Source of the DNA: Parasegetibacter sp. NRK P23
GTDB taxonomy: Bacteria > Bacteroidota > Bacteroidia > Chitinophagales > Chitinophagaceae
Direction of reading: 5' to 3'
Assembly: GCF_023721715.1 (NCBI RefSeq)
Contig: NZ_JAMDLG010000023.1
Coordinates: forward strand, 62,001-126,000
Length of the DNA: 64,000 nucleotides
The position numbers and the translations under genes were made by a program. The notes beneath the pieces were generated by a model. It had not been told where the DNA came from and did not search any database. It saw nothing but the letters and a program-made list of their open reading frames with translations. This document shows, in pieces, positions 26,810-35,800 of the stretch; within the stretch, counting starts at the first letter, position 1; each line of letters starts with the position of its first letter.

Positions 26810-27325
26810 CTATATTTCCATTTCTTTCATCGCTTTTTGCTGTTCCTTTTGTGCCTTTTCCATTTCCTTCTGCGCGGCTTTCATTTCTTTTTGTGCTTCC
26901 TTCATCGCCTTCTCCACTTCTTTCATGGCTTTTTTGATCTCGGCTTTGGTTTCCGCGCTGTTCGCTTCTTTCAGCCCGTTCTTTATCTCTTTCTCCACTT
27001 CTTTCCAATCCACTTTCTGCAGTTCATCGCTTGCTTCTTTCAGGGCGAGCTGCACATCGTTCTGAACAGATTTCCAGTCGATGGAAGCCAGTGCCTGTTT
27101 GATGTCTTTTTCGATCTGGCTCCAATCCACTTTTTTCAGTTCGGCTTCGGCGAGTTTCAGTGCGTTTTCCGCTTCCTTCAACGCTTTTTCCTTAGCGGCT
27201 TCCGCCTTGGCTTTTTCTTCCACCTTCTGGTCTTTGGTTTGGGCCTGAGCGCCCGCAGTCAATAGAAATGCTGCGCCCAATACCATTCCTGTGCGGCGGA
27301 GGTTCAATAAAAATGTTGTGTTCAT
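26810..27325 (-). CDS. Secreted coiled-coil protein with VDW repeats
   Basis: A 171-residue protein with a signal peptide (cleaved after about AGAQAQ, residue 29). The mature part is almost wholly helical and made of A, E, K, Q and L. Three tandem units of about 20-25 residues carry V/I-D-W followed by hydrophobic residues in heptad spacing (KKVDWSQIEKDIKQAL, ASIDWKSVQNDVQLAL, QKVDWKEVEKEIKNGL). A run of K-A-M-K-E-type repeats follows to the C-terminus. No enzyme motif is seen. It could be a periplasmic or extracellular spacer or scaffold; the family is not recognised. It is downstream of the antiporter on the same strand with a large hairpin between. Confidence 0.7.
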   Translation of the reverse strand: MNTTFLLNLRRTGMVLGAAFLLTAGAQAQTKDQKVEEKAKAEAAKEKALKEAENALKLAEAELKKVDWSQIEKDIKQALASIDWKSVQNDVQLALKEASDELQKVDWKEVEKEIKNGLKEANSAETKAEIKKAMKEVEKAMKEAQKEMKAAQKEMEKAQKEQQKAMKEMEI

Positions 27326-27369
27326 GGCTGATGCTTTTTTGATTTACGATAAAGTTCGTATAAATGTAC

Positions 27370-27402
27370 GGATGAACGGGGTAAATGTTACACCGTTCAT
27401 CC
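27370..27402 (-). terminator. Large hairpin after the antiporter gene
   Basis: GGATGAACGG (27370-27379) pairs with CCGTTCATCC (27393-27402). After one mismatch the stem continues as GTAA/TTAC around an ATG loop, so 14 of 15 positions pair. It starts 7 bases past the antiporter stop. No T run follows on the minus strand, so it may be a terminator, a 3'-end stabiliser or a protein-binding site. Confidence 0.45.
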
Positions 27403-27409
27403 AAAAAGA

Positions 27410-29632
27410 TCATTTTTCGAGGAAGCCCCTGATGAGGGTTCTTTTGCCTACCACCCAAACCAGGTCGCCGGCCTGGATAATGGTTTCGGAGGAGGGGTTC
27501 AGCATGGCTTCCCCTTTGCGTTCGATGCCTACTACGAGTCCGCTGGTTTTTTCGCGCAGGCCCGTACTGCGTATACTTTTGTTTACCAATGGCGATCCGG
27601 CCGGTACCACAAACTGTTCCAGCTTTACAGGTTCGCTGTGGTTTTCGGATAACGTGCCGGAATGCAGGTGCAGGTATTCCCGGAATCGTTCCAGTTGTTC
27701 ATCCGTTCCAATCACGCCCAACTTATCCTGAGGGTACAATACCACGTTTTTGGCGGGGGCGTGTATCTTTTTGTTCCCTCTTTCGATGGACACGATATTG
27801 ATCCCGAATTGCTCCCGCAGCCTGAGTTCCACCAACGGGATGCCTACCTGGGAAAATTCGGGTTCAATGGTGAAACTGGTGAGGTGAAGGTCCCAGGGTA
27901 GCAGTTGTTCCCGTTCTTTCTCCGCGCTTTCCTTTGCGTGCAGGTTGGTGAGGAACCTGGTTTCGATGCGCTGGTAGAATTGCTGCAATTTCTGGGAGAA
28001 GATCATGAACACCACAATGGTGGCGGGAACAATGAAGAGCCAGGTGTAATAGGTCATGAATATCTGCTGCAGCGTGATCCCGGCCAATGCAACGGCTACG
28101 CTCACCCGTATAATTTCCATCATCACCAGTGGCCCGCGGTTGTACCTTTTGTTGAGCCACAGTTCGGAGTAAGCCGATGTCCTGATCCTTTTGACGGCGA
28201 TGGCCCATATAAAAGGCGACATGGCGCCTATGGTCACCAGTGCGCCCACCACTTTGGCCGGCCAGCCCGGTGTCCAGGTATGGTAGAGCCAGGGCAAAAG
28301 GTATTGTGTGGAAACCAGCAGGATGGCGATGCAGATGATGCTGTTCGTGATGCCGGTGAGCAATACGGAGCGCAGCACGATCTTCCAGTCGCTTTCCGAG
28401 GTCATGGTCTGGGTGCTGTTGCTGTAACGTGCCAGGGCGTTCTGCCATTTTTCCGGTAGCAGGGCCTCTATCTTCCGGTGTACGGCCGGACTGAGTTTGA
28501 TGAGGTACGGCGTGGTAAATGTGGTGATGGCCGAAACGGTAACGGCGATGGGGTAGAGGAATTCGCTGGTCACTTTAAGGGTGAGGCCGAGCGTGGCGAT
28601 GATGAAAGAAAATTCACCGATCTGGGAAAGACTGAGTCCTGTTTGAACTGATGTTTTCAGCGGTTGACCGGAAACCAGGGCGCCGAGTCCGGAACTGAGG
28701 AATTTACCGATTACGGTCACGATGGTAATGAGGAGCACGGGCCATGCGTATTCCACCAGTATCTGCGGGTCGAGCAACATGCCTACGGAAACGAAGAACA
28801 CGGCGGCGAAGAAGTCTTTCACCGGAAGGATCAGGTGTTCTATCCGCTCCGCTTTGTTGGTTTCCGCGAGCAAGGAACCCATGATGAACGCCCCGAGCGC
28901 AGGGGAGAACCCGGCTTGTGTGGTGAGCAGCACCATCATGAGACAGAGCGCACAGGAAACTATGAGCAGGGTTTCATCGCTCAGGAGTTTTTTGATTCTT
29001 TTGAAGAAAGTGGGTAAAAGGAATATTCCTGCAATGAACCACAATGCTAGGGAGAAAAGCAGTTTGGCCAGCGAGAACAACAGTTCTCCTCCTGAAAACT
29101 GCTGGCTCACGGCGATGGTGCTCAACAAAACGAGGAGCAGTATCGCCACGAGGTCTTCCACAATGAGCACCCCGAAAACCAGCCCGGCGAATTTTTGTGT
29201 TTTGATCTGAAGTTCTTCGAACGCGCGTATGATGATGGTGGTGGAGGAGATGGAAAGGATACCGCCCAGGAAGATACTGTCGATCGTGTTCCAGCCCAGT
29301 AATTGCCCGGTGAGGAAGCCGAGTCCCAGCATAGTGATCACCTCCACGATCGCGGTGATGGAAGCGGAGCCGCCCACTTTAACGAGTTTTTTAAAACTGA
29401 ATTCCAGGCCCAGGCTGAACAATAAGAAGATCACGCCGAGTTCCGCCCATACCGTAACGCTCTCGTTATCGATGATGGTGGGAAAGAAACTGAAGTGCGG
29501 GCCTACCATGAAGCCCGCGATGATGTAGCCAAGTACCACGGGCTGTTTCAGTTTTTTGAACAGCATGGTGGTGGCGCCCGCTGTGATGAGGATAACCGCG
29601 AGGTCGCGGATGAGATCGGGTAAATGAACCAT
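27410..29632 (-). CDS. CPA2-family monovalent cation:proton antiporter with RCK-C domains
   Basis: This 740-residue inner-membrane protein has a Na+/H+-exchanger fold of about 12 helices in the first 390 residues. Typical features are LGYIIAGFMVGP, LGVIFLLFSLGLEF, GVLIVEDLVAILLLVLLS (the ion-binding ED of KefB/KefC-like CPA2 transporters) and SPALGAFIMGSLLAET. Extra membrane helices follow at about 415-560. Two TrkA-C-like (RCK-C) regulatory segments come last (about 585-650 and 665-735, ending AGDLVWVVGKR). No TrkA-N (Rossmann) domain is present, unlike KefB/KefC, so gating probably does not use NAD or glutathione adducts. It is expected to move K+ or Na+ against H+. Confidence 0.88.
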   Translation of the reverse strand: MVHLPDLIRDLAVILITAGATTMLFKKLKQPVVLGYIIAGFMVGPHFSFFPTIIDNESVTVWAELGVIFLLFSLGLEFSFKKLVKVGGSASITAIVEVITMLGLGFLTGQLLGWNTIDSIFLGGILSISSTTIIIRAFEELQIKTQKFAGLVFGVLIVEDLVAILLLVLLSTIAVSQQFSGGELLFSLAKLLFSLALWFIAGIFLLPTFFKRIKKLLSDETLLIVSCALCLMMVLLTTQAGFSPALGAFIMGSLLAETNKAERIEHLILPVKDFFAAVFFVSVGMLLDPQILVEYAWPVLLITIVTVIGKFLSSGLGALVSGQPLKTSVQTGLSLSQIGEFSFIIATLGLTLKVTSEFLYPIAVTVSAITTFTTPYLIKLSPAVHRKIEALLPEKWQNALARYSNSTQTMTSESDWKIVLRSVLLTGITNSIICIAILLVSTQYLLPWLYHTWTPGWPAKVVGALVTIGAMSPFIWAIAVKRIRTSAYSELWLNKRYNRGPLVMMEIIRVSVAVALAGITLQQIFMTYYTWLFIVPATIVVFMIFSQKLQQFYQRIETRFLTNLHAKESAEKEREQLLPWDLHLTSFTIEPEFSQVGIPLVELRLREQFGINIVSIERGNKKIHAPAKNVVLYPQDKLGVIGTDEQLERFREYLHLHSGTLSENHSEPVKLEQFVVPAGSPLVNKSIRSTGLREKTSGLVVGIERKGEAMLNPSSETIIQAGDLVWVVGKRTLIRGFLEK

Positions 29633-29661
29633 TGGTGTTTTTTGTGCCGGTGAAGGAATGG

Positions 29662-29696
29662 TTCACGCGAAGACGCAAAGGAGCAAGGACGCAAGG
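29662..29696 (+). repeat. Left arm of an inverted repeat pair
   Basis: It contains TTCACGC (29662-29668) and a 24-base stretch at 29673-29696 (begins ACGCAAAGGAG) that is the exact reverse complement of 29861-29884. The arms are 164 bases apart in an intergenic region. Confidence 0.6.
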
Positions 29697-29860
29697 GGCT
29701 GTTGATATGCGAATTTCTTAAGAGATAATTCAGTAAGGCAGAATGTTCTTGCAGGAAAGTAGCATCATGAAAGGTGAAAAAGATACCCTTCTATACTTCA
29801 GGCTTCCGCGGAAAATAATCGCCTGACTACAAAGCATAAGATGTTTGCATGTAATCAAGG

Positions 29861-29917
29861 CCTTGCGTCCTTGCTCCTTTGCGTTGCGATGTGCACAGCA
29901 CAAAGCAATTGCGTGAA
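29861..29917 (-). repeat. Right arm of the inverted repeat, related to the 15.5 kb element
   Basis: Bases 29861-29884 are the exact reverse complement of 29673-29696. The arm ends with GCGTGAA, matching TTCACGC of the left arm. In between lies GTGCACAGCACAAAGCAAT, which is shared with 15595-15614 with one mismatch. The A/T-rich 164 bases between the arms show no ORF or transposase. Confidence 0.6.
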
Positions 29918-29945
29918 AAGATAAAATGAAAAATGAAACACCCCC

Positions 29946-30314
29946 TCACCAAAACCAATGCACCGGAAACAACAACCTTTTCTGCTGAAAAAAAAGATGC
30001 TCCACGAACCCGCCACTGCTTACAGCAATAGCCACGTCAGGATAAGCGAAACGAAACCCTGTTCCCGGAATAAAATCGTGTGTGCATTGCCCCTGCCGTC
30101 GTGCCAGCAAAGGCTTTTGAGGCTGACCGTCTTCGCCATTGAGTTGTTGGGGAGGGGCCGCTTTGAGATGAAATTTCTTCCAGGTGGGAGAGGAAGGGGC
30201 AGCAAAAAGCCCTTCCTGCTCCGCAAGGGAAAGATTCCCTTTCAACGCGGGCAGGAAGAGCGTTATAAAAAGCAATATTGCTTTCAGAAGATATGTATGG
30301 CGTGCACCTTTCAC
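29946..30314 (-). CDS. Hypothetical small secreted or membrane-anchored protein
   Basis: A 122-residue candidate starting at GTG 30314. The N-terminus VKGARHTYLLKAILLFITLFLPALKG looks like a signal peptide or anchor. The rest is a Pro/Gln/Lys-rich linker followed by GFRFAYPDVAIAVSSGGFVEHLFFQQKR. An exact -7 box (TACCTTTG) lies 5 bases upstream. Two other minus-strand frames are also open across this region, so coding status is uncertain. I do not recognise the family. Its support is the signal-like N-terminus, the promoter position and the lack of another gene in 700 bases. Confidence 0.4.
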   Translation of the reverse strand: MKGARHTYLLKAILLFITLFLPALKGNLSLAEQEGLFAAPSSPTWKKFHLKAAPPQQLNGEDGQPQKPLLARRQGQCTHDFIPGTGFRFAYPDVAIAVSSGGFVEHLFFQQKRLLFPVHWFW

Positions 30315-30318
30315 GGGG

Positions 30319-30326
30319 CAAAGGTA
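30319..30326 (-). promoter_or_regulatory. Candidate -7 box for the small secreted protein
   Basis: Minus-strand TACCTTTG, an exact TAnnTTTG match, placed 5 bases before the proposed GTG start, again suggesting a near-leaderless transcript. Confidence 0.35.
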
Positions 30327-30342
30327 CAAAAAACCGCCGGGG

Positions 30343-31638
30343 CTACCTGAATACCCACTTCATCATCTCTTTCCAGGTCACTTTTTTACCGTACATCAGG
30401 ATGCCTGTCCTGTATATTTTACCGGCCAGCCAGGTGGTGCCAAGGAAGCCGCCCACGAGTAATGCGAGGGAAAGCAGTATCTGCCACATGGGTACATCGA
30501 AGGGGAGCCTGCCCATCATCACGATGGGAGAGGTGAGGGGAAACATACTGCCGAAGAGCGCCAGACCACTGTGCGGATCCTGGATCACCTTGGTGAGGAT
30601 CACGAACGAGAAGATGATCGGCATCATAATGGGGAGCATCAGTTGTTGTGCGTCTTGCGGGTCTTCATTCACCGAGCTGCCCACGGCCGCGAACAGAGAG
30701 GAGTAAAGGAAATAACCACCAAGGAAATAAACAATGAAGTACCCGGCCATTGCCAGGATATTCAGTCCGCCGATATTGGTGAGGGAGAAACCGGACGCTT
30801 TTCCGGCGGCCATTCCTGCGGGGGCGTTGCTGGCCATTTGTTCCAACGCGCCGGGGAATATAACGGGCAACAACAGTTGCAGTACGCCCAGCAGCACGAG
30901 CCAGATCAGGAACTGTACCAGTCCAACCGCCCCGATGCCGATGATCTTGCCCATCATCAGTTGGAAGGGCTTCACGCTGCTCACCATTACCTCGGCGATA
31001 CGGTTGGTTTTTTCTTCCATTACGCCACGCATCACCATGCTGCCGTAGATCATCAGCACGAAATACACCAGTAGTCCCATGATGAAGGCCGCCGCCGAAG
31101 CGGCTTTCGCGTTGCCTTCTTTCTCCTGGCCATCTTTCAGGCTCACGGATCGGATATCTACATCCGATTTTATTTTGTTGAGTTCATCTACTGAAATGCC
31201 TGTTCCCAGCACGGCCTGCATCTGCTTTCTTTCAATCGCCTTGTTGACGCGGCTCTCCATGCGTTCCTGCGTGGCGATGCCTACCTGGTCCTTACCGTAT
31301 ACTACAATGTTGGACGGATTCTTCAGGTCAAGGTTAGCGGGAATATGGAGGTAAGCGTCATACCCTTCTTTGGAGAAGTCGGTTTTATAAGCGTCGGGAT
31401 TTTTCCCGGAAACAAATGTAAATGTGACATTGGAAGAACCTTCAATCTTGCCTTCAAAAAGATTCGGTTCATCGAGGATCGCGATCTTCTTGCTGCTTTC
31501 TCCTTTTACACTGAAATAAATCATGGCCGCGTAGAAGCCGAAGAGCAGCAACGGCAGCAGGATCGTGGTAAGGAGAAAAGTTTTTTTCCGTGTGCGTGAA
31601 AAGAATTCACGTTTTATGATGATGAGTGTCTTGTTCAT
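30343..31638 (-). CDS. ABC-2 family exporter permease (NatB-like)
   Basis: The 431-residue permease has one N-terminal helix (about 20-42), a large extracytoplasmic domain (about 45-180) and then six helices. The core has GSMVMRGVMEEKTNRIAEVMVSSVKPFQLMMGKI, the conserved ABC-2/NatB cytoplasmic loop, and NEDPQDAQQLMLPIMMPIIFSF. This matches the DUF-type Na+ or drug efflux permeases of the NatAB class. It follows its ATPase by 18 bases on the same strand. Substrate unknown. Confidence 0.88.
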   Translation of the reverse strand: MNKTLIIIKREFFSRTRKKTFLLTTILLPLLLFGFYAAMIYFSVKGESSKKIAILDEPNLFEGKIEGSSNVTFTFVSGKNPDAYKTDFSKEGYDAYLHIPANLDLKNPSNIVVYGKDQVGIATQERMESRVNKAIERKQMQAVLGTGISVDELNKIKSDVDIRSVSLKDGQEKEGNAKAASAAAFIMGLLVYFVLMIYGSMVMRGVMEEKTNRIAEVMVSSVKPFQLMMGKIIGIGAVGLVQFLIWLVLLGVLQLLLPVIFPGALEQMASNAPAGMAAGKASGFSLTNIGGLNILAMAGYFIVYFLGGYFLYSSLFAAVGSSVNEDPQDAQQLMLPIMMPIIFSFVILTKVIQDPHSGLALFGSMFPLTSPIVMMGRLPFDVPMWQILLSLALLVGGFLGTTWLAGKIYRTGILMYGKKVTWKEMMKWVFR

Positions 31639-31656
31639 GTGAAATTTGATTGGGAA

Positions 31657-32598
31657 TTAGGAAAGGGCTGGTTGAAACTGGCGTGCGGTGGCGTTGGTGC
31701 CTTCCACGAGCCGGATAAAGATATCGTTCAGCGAAGGCAGTATCTCCACAAAAGATTGGATGCCCGCGCCTTTGTTGATGAAGTACTGCAGGATATCGTT
31801 GGTGGAAAATTCTTCTTTCTTTTTCAGCACCAGCGCTTTTTCCTCCGTTTTGATCGCCTCAAACAGGTGAATGGCGAGGAGTTCGGGCAATAGTTTTTCC
31901 TGGAACTCGATCCGGAAAATATTTTCTTTAAACGACTGCTTCACGTTGTCTACCGTGCCATCCAGTATTTTCTGTCCTTTGTTCACCAGGATAATATGGT
32001 CGCAGATTTCTTCCACCTGTTCCATACGGTGGGTGCTGAATATAATGGTGGCACCGCGTTGCGCGAGCTGGTATATTTCATCTTTGATGAGGTTCGCGTT
32101 CACGGGGTCAAGTCCGCTGAAGGGTTCATCGAGGATGATGAGTTTGGGCTCGTGCATTACGGTGGTCACGAACTGGAGTTTCTGTCCCATTCCCTTAGAG
32201 AGGTCCTCTACTTTCTTGTTCCACCAGCTTTCCATTTCGAGGCGGGTGAACCAGTGTTTGGCTCTTTCCAGCGCGGTTTGTTTGTCGAGGCCTTTCAGCT
32301 GTGCCAGGTAAAGCGCCTGTTCGCCGATCTTCATTTTTTTATACAGGCCGCGTTCTTCAGGCATGTAGCCGATGTTCAGCACATCTTTTTCGGCGTTGAA
32401 GGGCTGACCGTTCAACAAAATTTCTCCGGAATCCTGGTAGAAGATACCGGTGATCATCCGGAGTAAGGTCGTTTTTCCCGCGCCATTCGGGCCGAGTAGT
32501 CCGAAGATGGAGCCGGGTTCCAGCGAAAAGCTGATATCATCCACGGCTTTCTGTGTGGCATAGTGTTTTTTGAGGTTGCGAACTTCCAGTAAGGGCAT
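31657..32598 (-). CDS. ABC exporter ATP-binding protein (NatA-like)
   Basis: This 313-residue ATPase has Walker A GPNGAGKTT (about 35-43), a signature region with the unusual form LSKGMGQKLQF instead of LSGGQ, Walker B LIILDEPFSGLDP, and the H-loop STHRMEQVE. A C-terminal extension of about 90 residues (ELLAIHLFEAIKTEEKALVLKKKEE) is typical of DUF4162-containing exporters. It is the first gene of a two-gene unit with the permease. Confidence 0.9.
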   Translation of the reverse strand: MPLLEVRNLKKHYATQKAVDDISFSLEPGSIFGLLGPNGAGKTTLLRMITGIFYQDSGEILLNGQPFNAEKDVLNIGYMPEERGLYKKMKIGEQALYLAQLKGLDKQTALERAKHWFTRLEMESWWNKKVEDLSKGMGQKLQFVTTVMHEPKLIILDEPFSGLDPVNANLIKDEIYQLAQRGATIIFSTHRMEQVEEICDHIILVNKGQKILDGTVDNVKQSFKENIFRIEFQEKLLPELLAIHLFEAIKTEEKALVLKKKEEFSTNDILQYFINKGAGIQSFVEILPSLNDIFIRLVEGTNATARQFQPALS

Positions 32599-32808
32599 CT
32601 GATGTGTTTTGCGGAGTAAGGTAAAAAAAATGGTGGAAAGTTATCTTGGAAAATGGAGGAGCGGTTGGTCTGTCAAATAAATGCACCAAATAAACCGGTC
32701 AACTTCTTATTACTTTAAGTTAATATTTGTAACAGTAAGGCATACGCATCACTCTATCTTCATTAAATCTTAATACAGATAGATTTAATCAAAACCAAAC
32801 GCAATCTG

Positions 32809-35800
32809 ATGCGCTATTACTGCACACTTATCCTATTATGCCTTACACTTATTGTAAGCGCCCAAAAGCAAATTTATATTCCCCATGTATTTACTACCGA
32901 TCCCGCGCTCAGTACCTGGTCGTACAGCCGTTCGGCGCAATCGGAGAACTTTGTATGTTTCTGGGGACCGGTAGTGGGGGAGCACCCCGAAACTTATGCC
33001 GACCCTAACCTCCGTTTTACGCCCGCGCAAGTACTGGATACGCTGGAGAAAGTGTATGAGAAATTCGTGCACGAAATCAAATTCTGCAACGACGATACTT
33101 CCACCAATCTCGGCAAGTACAAAATTATTATCGTCATGAACGATACCTGGCCGCCGGGCGGTCCTACCGGATGGGCTTTCGGCAGCAGCTACGATGATGT
33201 GATCGGCGCCATGTGGGTGCATCCCAACGCTACGCGCGACGGCGCTGTGCTGAGCCATGAACTGACGCATTCCCTGCAGGGCCAGAACAATATCGACCGC
33301 AACCGGGTCGGCGGTTTCAGGAACCCGTCTACGGGCGCTATCTGGGAAACGCACGCCAACTTCATGCGCCTGCAGATGTACCCCCAGTTCGCCAAAGAAG
33401 ATGCGTCACGCTGGATGGCCACGCGCAGCTTCCAGTTCTCTTCTACCCGACACCATTATTGTGCGTTTAACCTGCTGCTGACGATACAGGAACTGGACAG
33501 CCTTGGAATGGTGAACCGGCTCTGGTATGAATCGGCAGCCGACGAACATCCGCTGATGACGTACCGCAGACTGAAAGGATGGACCCAAACTCAGTTGAAT
33601 GATTTTATATGGCAATACGCCAAAAGGGATGTGATCGCCGATTATAAGGTGCTGGGCACCGGCGACATCATCCGTGCGGAACGCCGCCGCCTCCAGGATG
33701 CGGAACCACATAACCTCTGGCGGCAATACACTGTACTGAAGCGCGTGAACGACTCAACGCCACGCTATGTGGTGCAGGATTATGAGGCGCCGCAGGATTA
33801 CGGTTACAACATCATCCCCTTACATCCTACTTGCGCGAACAGGATGGTGAAACTGAAGTTCAAAGGACACGCGGAAGCTGCCGGCGCGGGCTGGCGGTAT
33901 GGTTTCGTGGCCGTAAAAGCCGATGGCAAAACCGCCCGGTACAGCGCTTCTTATTCCGCGCCGGAGGCCGAAGTAAGTTTCGCCATGCAGGAAGATGAAA
34001 CAGCGCTTTACCTTGTGGTGGCGGGAGCGCCATCTTCGCATACTACCTACGTGTGGGAAGCCGGTTTTCCAAAAATAAAAAGGTTCCCTTACGAAATAAG
34101 TGTAGCCAATGCAGTGCCGGAGGGCCACCAGTCCGGATACCGGGATGAATTCAGGTCTGCGGGGCATATCCATGCCAATGGCGGAGGATGGGTGAGCAAC
34201 AGCGCAACGGTAGACGCCTCCGTATTCGTAGGACCACAAGCCCTGGTACGGGGCACATCGCGCCTTACGGGCAATGTACGCGTGGAAGGAACAGCCTGGG
34301 TGGAAAACGCGGTGTTGACCGATAATGTGGTGGTAAGCGGTAATGGCCGAATCTTCAGTGGTAGTTTCAGCGGTAACGTGCAGGTAACTGATAACGCTGT
34401 CCTCAACTATTGCAATGCGTCCGGTAGAGTGGTCGTAAAGCAGAATGCCCTGTTGTGGGGCGCTACCCTGGGTAATGGCGTAGTGGTGGGAGGCGATGCG
34501 GAAATAGGAAATTGCAATACTACCGGCGTATACCTTCAAACACCTGATTTTAACAATGGCCGCACGGCATGCGATGGTAAGGGCGCAACGGACCTGTCTA
34601 ATATAGACATCAACCCGGCTTATACTTTGTTCTCCAATGAAGCTATGGCCATCAGCGAGGTACCGCCCTGCATTCCCGCGGCATTTGTACAGAATCTTGC
34701 CCTGAGCGCCACACCTTCCACTTCGTATGTGTCTCCCTGGGAGTCGCTGGCGGCGGTCAAAGATGGTTATACACCCGCGGGTTCCGGCGATCGCGGACAT
34801 GGCGTTTACGGCAACTGGAACAACCCCAATTCTTTCCAGTGGGTGCAGTACGAGTGGCCGCAAGCCCATCTGATTAATAAAATGGATGTTTACTGGTTCG
34901 ACGACAACAACGGTGTGCGCACCCCCGATACGGCTTACGCGGAATACTGGAAAGACGGCGCCTGGGTTGCGCTCGGCAGTGTGCCGGTGCAACGCAATGT
35001 TTTCAATACGGTGTTGCCGGGCAACATCAGCACCGATAAAATTCGTTTGTCCATGCGCAGCAATACGCAGTCCACCGGTATCATTGAATGGCGGGTTTGG
35101 GGCGCTGATTCCGTTCTGCCCGCGCCGGGCTACCAACTGATGTCTTTTGCAGGTACCCGCACGGATGGCGCGAACCAACTGCAATGGGAAACGATAGCAG
35201 ATGATTCCGTAACACAATATGAGCTGGAGTATGGCACCGACAGCATTCATTTCATGAAAGTGGGCACCGTTTCAAAAAATGGCGCGCAGAGTTACCAGGT
35301 GGTACATGCCAGCAACAGCGGCAACAGTTATTACAGGCTGCGCCAGGTGTTCAGCTCCGGCACCAGTGTTTACAGCGCCGTTGTAAAAATTAGCACAGTG
35401 GTGGAGAACCTCGCCATGCAGGCTATACCTTCCACCTCCTATGTATCTCCATGGGAATCGCTGGCCGCGGTAAACGATGGGTTCACGCCCCTGCGCTCCA
35501 ACGATAAAGCCCACGGCGCTTACGGTAACTGGTACAATCCCGCATCGCTGCAATGGGTGGCGTATGAATGGCCGGCCAATTGTGTGATGGATAAAGCTGA
35601 GATTTACTGGTTCGACGACGGCGGCGGTGTGCGCACACCCACAACGGCCTACCTCGAATATTGGAACGATACGGCATGGGTTCACGTGGCAGATGTACCG
35701 CTGGTAAAGGATACGTTCAATACGGTGCCACTACATGGCCTCAATGCCAGCCGCCTCCGGGTGGTGATGAAGAACGAACTGGAATCTACCGGTATACTGG

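Noticed and set aside
33820-35250. 476-codon open frame on the minus strand inside the giant T9SS cargo gene
   Set aside because: It is exactly antisense to a gene with clear domains and a sorting signal; the translation lacks any domain, signal or regular composition and results from codon bias of the plus-strand gene.
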